Positions 6,429-9,679 of a stretch of DNA of 9,679 nucleotides are shown here, in pieces (positions within the stretch are counted from its first letter, which is position 1; every line of letters starts with the position of its first letter). Made by a program: the position numbers and the translations under genes. The notes under the pieces are model-generated. The model was not told where the DNA came from, did not search any database, and worked only from the letters and a program-made list of their open reading frames with translations. The stretch comes from JBGSIZ01 sp041742255 (lineage in GTDB: Bacteria; Pseudomonadota; Alphaproteobacteria; Rhodobacterales; Rhodobacteraceae), in NCBI GenBank assembly GCA_041742255.1, contig JBGSIZ010000195.1, positions 1 through 9,679 on the forward strand, read 5' to 3'.

Positions 6429-7961
6429 CTATTCAGGTGGTTCGATATAGGGCGTCCACTGTCGGTTCTGCCCAGTGCGGCTCTCGACGTTCCCTTGGGC
6501 GTCCAGACGGAATTCGCGTCCTGTCGTGCCGGGTGTCCATGGCGCAGTGCTTGGACCACCGTTTACCGATGCCGGATTATTAGGATCAACACCTTTGTAG
6601 CGCCAAATCTCGAAATTTCCGCCAAGCAGTTCATCACGGTTCTGGATTCCATTATCTTCAAGAAAATCATTGAATGCCCGAGTGTTCCACGAACTCCCTT
6701 CGCCCGCTGTATCAGTCCGGCCAAACACATTGCGCAGATAATCCGGCCCGCCCATTTGTTGCAATGGATTGAGCGCGGAGCTGTTGGCCTTCACCTCGAT
6801 CACCCGGATTTGCGGCGGGTCGCCGGGTCTGACCGCGATGATGTCCGGGCCGTGCCCTGACCCGTTCTTCAGCTCAAAAACCTCGTATCCCTCGGCCTCC
6901 AGCCGCGCCCGTGCATCCGCCTCGGCCATGTCGCCGATCCGCCGGGTGGCCGGGACAACGGTAGTTTCTCCATTGGGCGGCGGGGTTTCTTGCTCGGCTG
7001 GCTCGTGGGCGCGTTCCGGTGCGGCGTCATCGGCAGACTCAACCGGTGTGCGGCGGCCCTCAACGATGATGTCGTCCGCTGCTTGGACAGGGGGCACCAC
7101 ATCCTCAATGCGTCCCGCCGTCGCCGCTGCGTCTGCGGCCTCACCCGTCCCGCCCAGCCAAACGGGGACGGTCACCCGGTTAGCCCTCAGAATGGCGGCA
7201 AGTTCGGCGGCGGTCGTCGCCCGGGACAAATTACCCAGCGAACTCATGATCGGGCGGATTGCGCGCAGCACCTTGGTCGGGCTGAAAAACAGGATGACAA
7301 GACAGGCCGCATACCCTGCACTGCCCCAGGGATCGGTCTGGACCTGATTCTGGATCAACTCGGCCACCCGGTCGGCAAGTTCCTTACCCGCCGCCGCAAG
7401 TGCCGCCCATTCCTGTTCCGTGAACAGCAGCGAAATCGCATCGGCCAGCGCCTTGAGCGCGTTCTCGGCCTGATTGAGCGTAAAGACTTCGTAGTCGCTC
7501 CAGTAGACATCATAGGCCGCCAAAAGGTTCAGCCCCGCTTTGCCTATATTGCGAAGCACGCCCTTTATCGCCTCCAGCTTGGCATAGAGCCGGAACAGCG
7601 CCATCTGCTGGTCATAGGGCAACGACGTGAACTGCACGGTGCCCGCGTCCAACTGCATATAAAGTTGCGCGACCTGCGCCGCATCCCCAACAGCCGAGCG
7701 AGCAAAAAACCAGTTGTCATGGCCGTCCGCGGCAATGTCGAGATCGGCATTCAGCTGGATCAACAGGGCCGTCAGGTCGTAAATGCCACGAAGCTCGTCA
7801 TACAGACACTGGCCGACCCCGGCCAACAGGCTGCCTCCAGACGGGCGCCATTCATTGTCCTGCGTCGCAGGCTGGCCCACAGCGTCCTGTGCCAGACTTT
7901 CTATTTCAGCGGGCGAAAGTTGCCAGCTCGCCGGAGCCGAAGGCGGATCGGTTTCGGTCAT
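6429..7961 (-). CDS. Putative T6SS cargo effector with C-terminal PD-(D/E)xK nuclease-like domain
   Basis: This is probably an antibacterial DNase toxin delivered with VgrG. The 510 residues fall into three parts. The N-terminal helical region (about 1-265) has one hydrophobic stretch (SAGYAACLVILFFSP, 214-228). A Pro/Glu/Ala-rich linker spans about 285-340. The C-terminal domain (about 341-455) has the order of a restriction-endonuclease-like fold: helix GDMAEADARARLEAEGY (343-359, E347 a candidate first acidic residue), GHGPDIIAV (369-377, D373) and RVIEVKANS (386-394, E389 and K391). These match the PD...ExK catalytic triad. A Trp-rich tail ends at 510. No PAAR, RHS or signal peptide is present, so it would be non-covalently loaded cargo. 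Its ATG overlaps the upstream stop (ATGA), so its translation is coupled to the 247-residue gene. Base composition drops after the ExK motif (6541-6780 is about 51% G+C). The toxic role is inferred from fold pattern and context; a structural or repair nuclease is less likely here. Confidence 0.8.
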   Translation of the reverse strand: MTETDPPSAPASWQLSPAEIESLAQDAVGQPATQDNEWRPSGGSLLAGVGQCLYDELRGIYDLTALLIQLNADLDIAADGHDNWFFARSAVGDAAQVAQLYMQLDAGTVQFTSLPYDQQMALFRLYAKLEAIKGVLRNIGKAGLNLLAAYDVYWSDYEVFTLNQAENALKALADAISLLFTEQEWAALAAAGKELADRVAELIQNQVQTDPWGSAGYAACLVILFFSPTKVLRAIRPIMSSLGNLSRATTAAELAAILRANRVTVPVWLGGTGEAADAAATAGRIEDVVPPVQAADDIIVEGRRTPVESADDAAPERAHEPAEQETPPPNGETTVVPATRRIGDMAEADARARLEAEGYEVFELKNGSGHGPDIIAVRPGDPPQIRVIEVKANSSALNPLQQMGGPDYLRNVFGRTDTAGEGSSWNTRAFNDFLEDNGIQNRDELLGGNFEIWRYKGVDPNNPASVNGGPSTAPWTPGTTGREFRLDAQGNVESRTGQNRQWTPYIEPPE

Positions 7962-8701
7962 GCCTGACGGGTCCCACCACCAACCTTGCGGCCGGTCCCT
8001 GCACCGCGCCTGCGCCCCTTCGTGATCTCGTTGAATACAGCCGCGACCGTCCCCGACAGGTTGAGGCTGCCCGTATGGGTGCCCTCAAACGAGTGGCGGT
8101 TGGCGACCAACTTTTTGGGGCCCATCGGGGCTGTCTCGGGGCGGTAGTCCATGCGCATACCGGTAAAGGGCGCGCTGCCGGCAAAATCTGGCACGGACGA
8201 TGTCTGCGCCCCTAACGCCGCCAGAATTGACGCGCCCACCGAATGGGTATCAGGGTCAAAGTCCATTTCGGGCAATCCTGCCGCCGCCATGGCCGTTTGG
8301 ACCAATGCGCCGAAATCGCCCCCATTTCCGCTGCTTGTGGCGAACCGCCCACTGATTGCCGCAGCAAGGGAAAGCGTATCCTGCGCTTGACCTGTCGTCT
8401 GGCTCTCGGCTTCGGCGATGGGGTCGGCAGCGTCCGCGTGCAACTTGCCCGGATGCTCGGACCGGTCTTCCTCGCCAAATGCGATGCCGCTCATGGCCTT
8501 TACCAGCGAGAAATCCTCGGGATAGAGGTGTTCCTCGATCTTTGCCGGGCGCGGCGAGATGTCCAGCGTCGCATAGGCCTCAAGAAGGGCCGCGTTGTTC
8601 ATCTGCACAAGCATGAAATAAGGTGTAGCAATGCCGTCGGCCGACACCGTTTGCGTGGCCTGCGGCGCGCTGGTGTCAGTTGATCTGAACATCTTTCCCA
8701 T
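7958..8701 (-). CDS. Unrecognised 247-residue protein between vgrG and the toxin (candidate effector adaptor/chaperone)
   Basis: No known family is recognised; it does not resemble DUF4123, DUF1795 (EagR), DUF2169 or PAAR proteins by eye. It overlaps the end of vgrG by 26 bases (17 if the ATG at 8692 is used) and its stop overlaps the toxin start (ATGA). That position between VgrG and cargo is where adaptors that load effectors are usually encoded. Residues about 20-75 look folded (TPYFMLVQMNNAALLEAYAT, then LYPEDFSLVKAMSG). Residues about 80-115 are Ala/Asp/Gln-rich and probably flexible. A segment with short helices (118-170) follows, then a basic Gly/Arg-rich tail (228-247) that could contact nucleic acid or the acidic partner. 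There is no signal peptide or membrane segment. An alternative is that it is a structural tip component or a second small effector. Confidence 0.65.
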   Translation of the reverse strand: MGKMFRSTDTSAPQATQTVSADGIATPYFMLVQMNNAALLEAYATLDISPRPAKIEEHLYPEDFSLVKAMSGIAFGEEDRSEHPGKLHADAADPIAEAESQTTGQAQDTLSLAAAISGRFATSSGNGGDFGALVQTAMAAAGLPEMDFDPDTHSVGASILAALGAQTSSVPDFAGSAPFTGMRMDYRPETAPMGPKKLVANRHSFEGTHTGSLNLSGTVAAVFNEITKGRRRGAGTGRKVGGGTRQA

Positions 8702-9679
8702 TCACCCGAACCGTGGTGTCGGCAACGATGTCAATCGCGGTGCCCTTGATCTCTATGCGGCCGTCATTGTGGATGACGATCGCGCCCGACCCACAGGCAA
8801 CCTGCCACGTTTCACCCGCGACCATGGTCGATGTCTTGGCGGCCTCGTGCATGGCCGATCCGGCGACAAAGGTATGCTTGTTGTGACCGATAAACTGCTG
8901 AGAGTTGCGCCCGACCGTCAGCGTCTTTGACAGGCCCACCGCCTCTTGCTTGGCCAGCGCGACGACCTCGGACTTATTCATTCCGATCATCTCGTTGTAG
9001 TTGCCTTTGCCCAGATTGATAAAGCCCGGCACGCCTAGCTTCTTGGCCTTTTCGCCCAAGAAACCCGTGAATTTCTGGTGGACGTTCGAGACAAAATCGA
9101 ACGCCTTGTTGGCACCAACCACAAAGGAATAATTCCCGCCCACCCGCATCGACAGGTTGTTCCCGATCTCAGAGGTCTTGTTCGCGCCCACACTCTCAAA
9201 CTCGTTGATATCCACGCGCTTTTCGCGATTGTTGAGGATCTGGATATTCATGTCTTTCTGGGCGTGAACGAAAATCTCCTCCTCGCCGTTTTGATCCTCG
9301 AACCGCAGTTCGTTGAACCCTGTTCCTTGGTGGGTGTCGGTGCGGAAGGTGCTGCGCGTTTTGTGTTCGGGCAATTCATACGGCACGTCGTTCTTGCCGT
9401 TGTAGACGCAGCCCGTGACCAGTGGTTTGTCCGGGTCGCCGTCGAGGAATTCGACCACCACTTCCATCCCGATCCGCGGGATCACCATCCCGCCCCAGCC
9501 TTTGCCCGCCCAGCTCTGCGAAACCCGGCAACGCATCGTATACGCCCGCTCCAGGTCCCAGTGCAGATGCACCAGAATGCGGCCATATTCGTCGCAATCA
9601 ATCTCGCCCTCGCCCACGACGGTGCCGGTTTGCGGGCCATGCACCCGTGCCAGCGGGGTCTTGCGTTCGGGCACCATCG
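8676..9679 (-). CDS. vgrG: Type VI secretion spike protein VgrG, C-terminal part (5' end beyond the window)
   Basis: VgrG trimers form the needle tip of the T6SS, equivalent to phage T4 gp27-gp5, and carry effectors into target cells. The visible 333 codons hold the gp5 OB-fold (about 1-95, with CDEYGRILVHLHWD, the RVSQSWAGKGWGGM loop, PRIGMEVVVEFLDGDPDKP and VTGCVYNGKND). Next comes the conserved RSTFRTDTHQGTGFNELRFED connector (108-128 of the visible part), and then the beta-helix needle made of short repeats (VGANK, IGNN, VGGNYSFVVGANK, VGRNSQQFIGHNKHTFVAG), ending in TTVRVNGKDVQIN. The gp27-like N-terminal half is missing because the gene runs off the right edge; the ATG at 9677 is internal. 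No extra C-terminal effector domain follows, so this is a non-evolved VgrG that must carry separate cargo, consistent with the downstream genes. The gene overlaps the next one by 17-26 bases. Confidence 0.95.
   Translation of the reverse strand, partial: MVPERKTPLARVHGPQTGTVVGEGEIDCDEYGRILVHLHWDLERAYTMRCRVSQSWAGKGWGGMVIPRIGMEVVVEFLDGDPDKPLVTGCVYNGKNDVPYELPEHKTRSTFRTDTHQGTGFNELRFEDQNGEEEIFVHAQKDMNIQILNNREKRVDINEFESVGANKTSEIGNNLSMRVGGNYSFVVGANKAFDFVSNVHQKFTGFLGEKAKKLGVPGFINLGKGNYNEMIGMNKSEVVALAKQEAVGLSKTLTVGRNSQQFIGHNKHTFVAGSAMHEAAKTSTMVAGETWQVACGSGAIVIHNDGRIEIKGTAIDIVADTTVRVNGKDVQIN

Noticed and set aside
6990..7967. Plus-strand 325-codon open frame opposite the toxin gene
   Set aside because: Arg/Gln-rich sequence without motifs; the minus-strand frame has coupled starts and a nuclease motif.
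8676..8701. VgrG with a fused C-terminal effector or transmembrane tip
   Set aside because: The beta-helix ends in the usual short RVNGKDVQIN-type tail and stops; effector function lies in separate genes.

Overview
The window looks like a high-GC alphaproteobacterium, most likely a Rhodobacteraceae/Roseobacter-type marine or rhizosphere organism. This is an inference from gene types (a long-N-terminus KpsE-like capsule exporter, metal-dependent KdsA), tRNA sequence style and GC-rich codon use. No 16S or other taxonomic marker is present.

Left part (1-3903, plus strand): a surface-polysaccharide segment. A KpsE/CtrB-type inner-membrane capsule export protein (its 5' end may lie beyond the window) overlaps kdsA by an ATGA junction. 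KdsA makes Kdo-8-phosphate, the precursor of Kdo for LPS and for the poly-Kdo linker of group-2-type capsules, so the pairing makes biochemical sense. After 111 bases holding a hairpin and a two-copy 18-bp tandem repeat comes a secreted/inner-membrane MscS-family channel with a periplasmic BON domain.

Centre (3904-4175): a promoter-like element and a complete tRNA-Gln(UUG) gene with encoded CCA. Beyond it lie 122 bases with no convincing complete gene, only a short ORF with a very good ribosome binding site that runs antisense into the tRNA.

Right part (4176-9679, minus strand, transcribed toward the tRNA): a type VI secretion effector module in one tight operon. It holds the C-terminal part of vgrG (continuing beyond the right edge), a 247-residue unrecognised protein in the place of an adaptor/chaperone, a 510-residue protein ending in a PD-(D/E)xK nuclease-like domain (the putative toxin), and two unrecognised downstream genes (329 and about 411 residues), placed as immunity or accessory proteins. 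Overlaps or very short gaps join all five. The likely mechanism is that VgrG carries the nuclease, with help from the 247-residue protein, into a neighbouring cell, while a downstream product protects the producer. No PAAR protein, hcp or sheath gene is in view, so this looks like a cargo/orphan vgrG locus or the tail of a larger T6SS cluster next to a tRNA, a common position for variable islands.

No gene-free stretch exceeds about 125 bases. No CRISPR array, insertion sequence or rRNA was seen.
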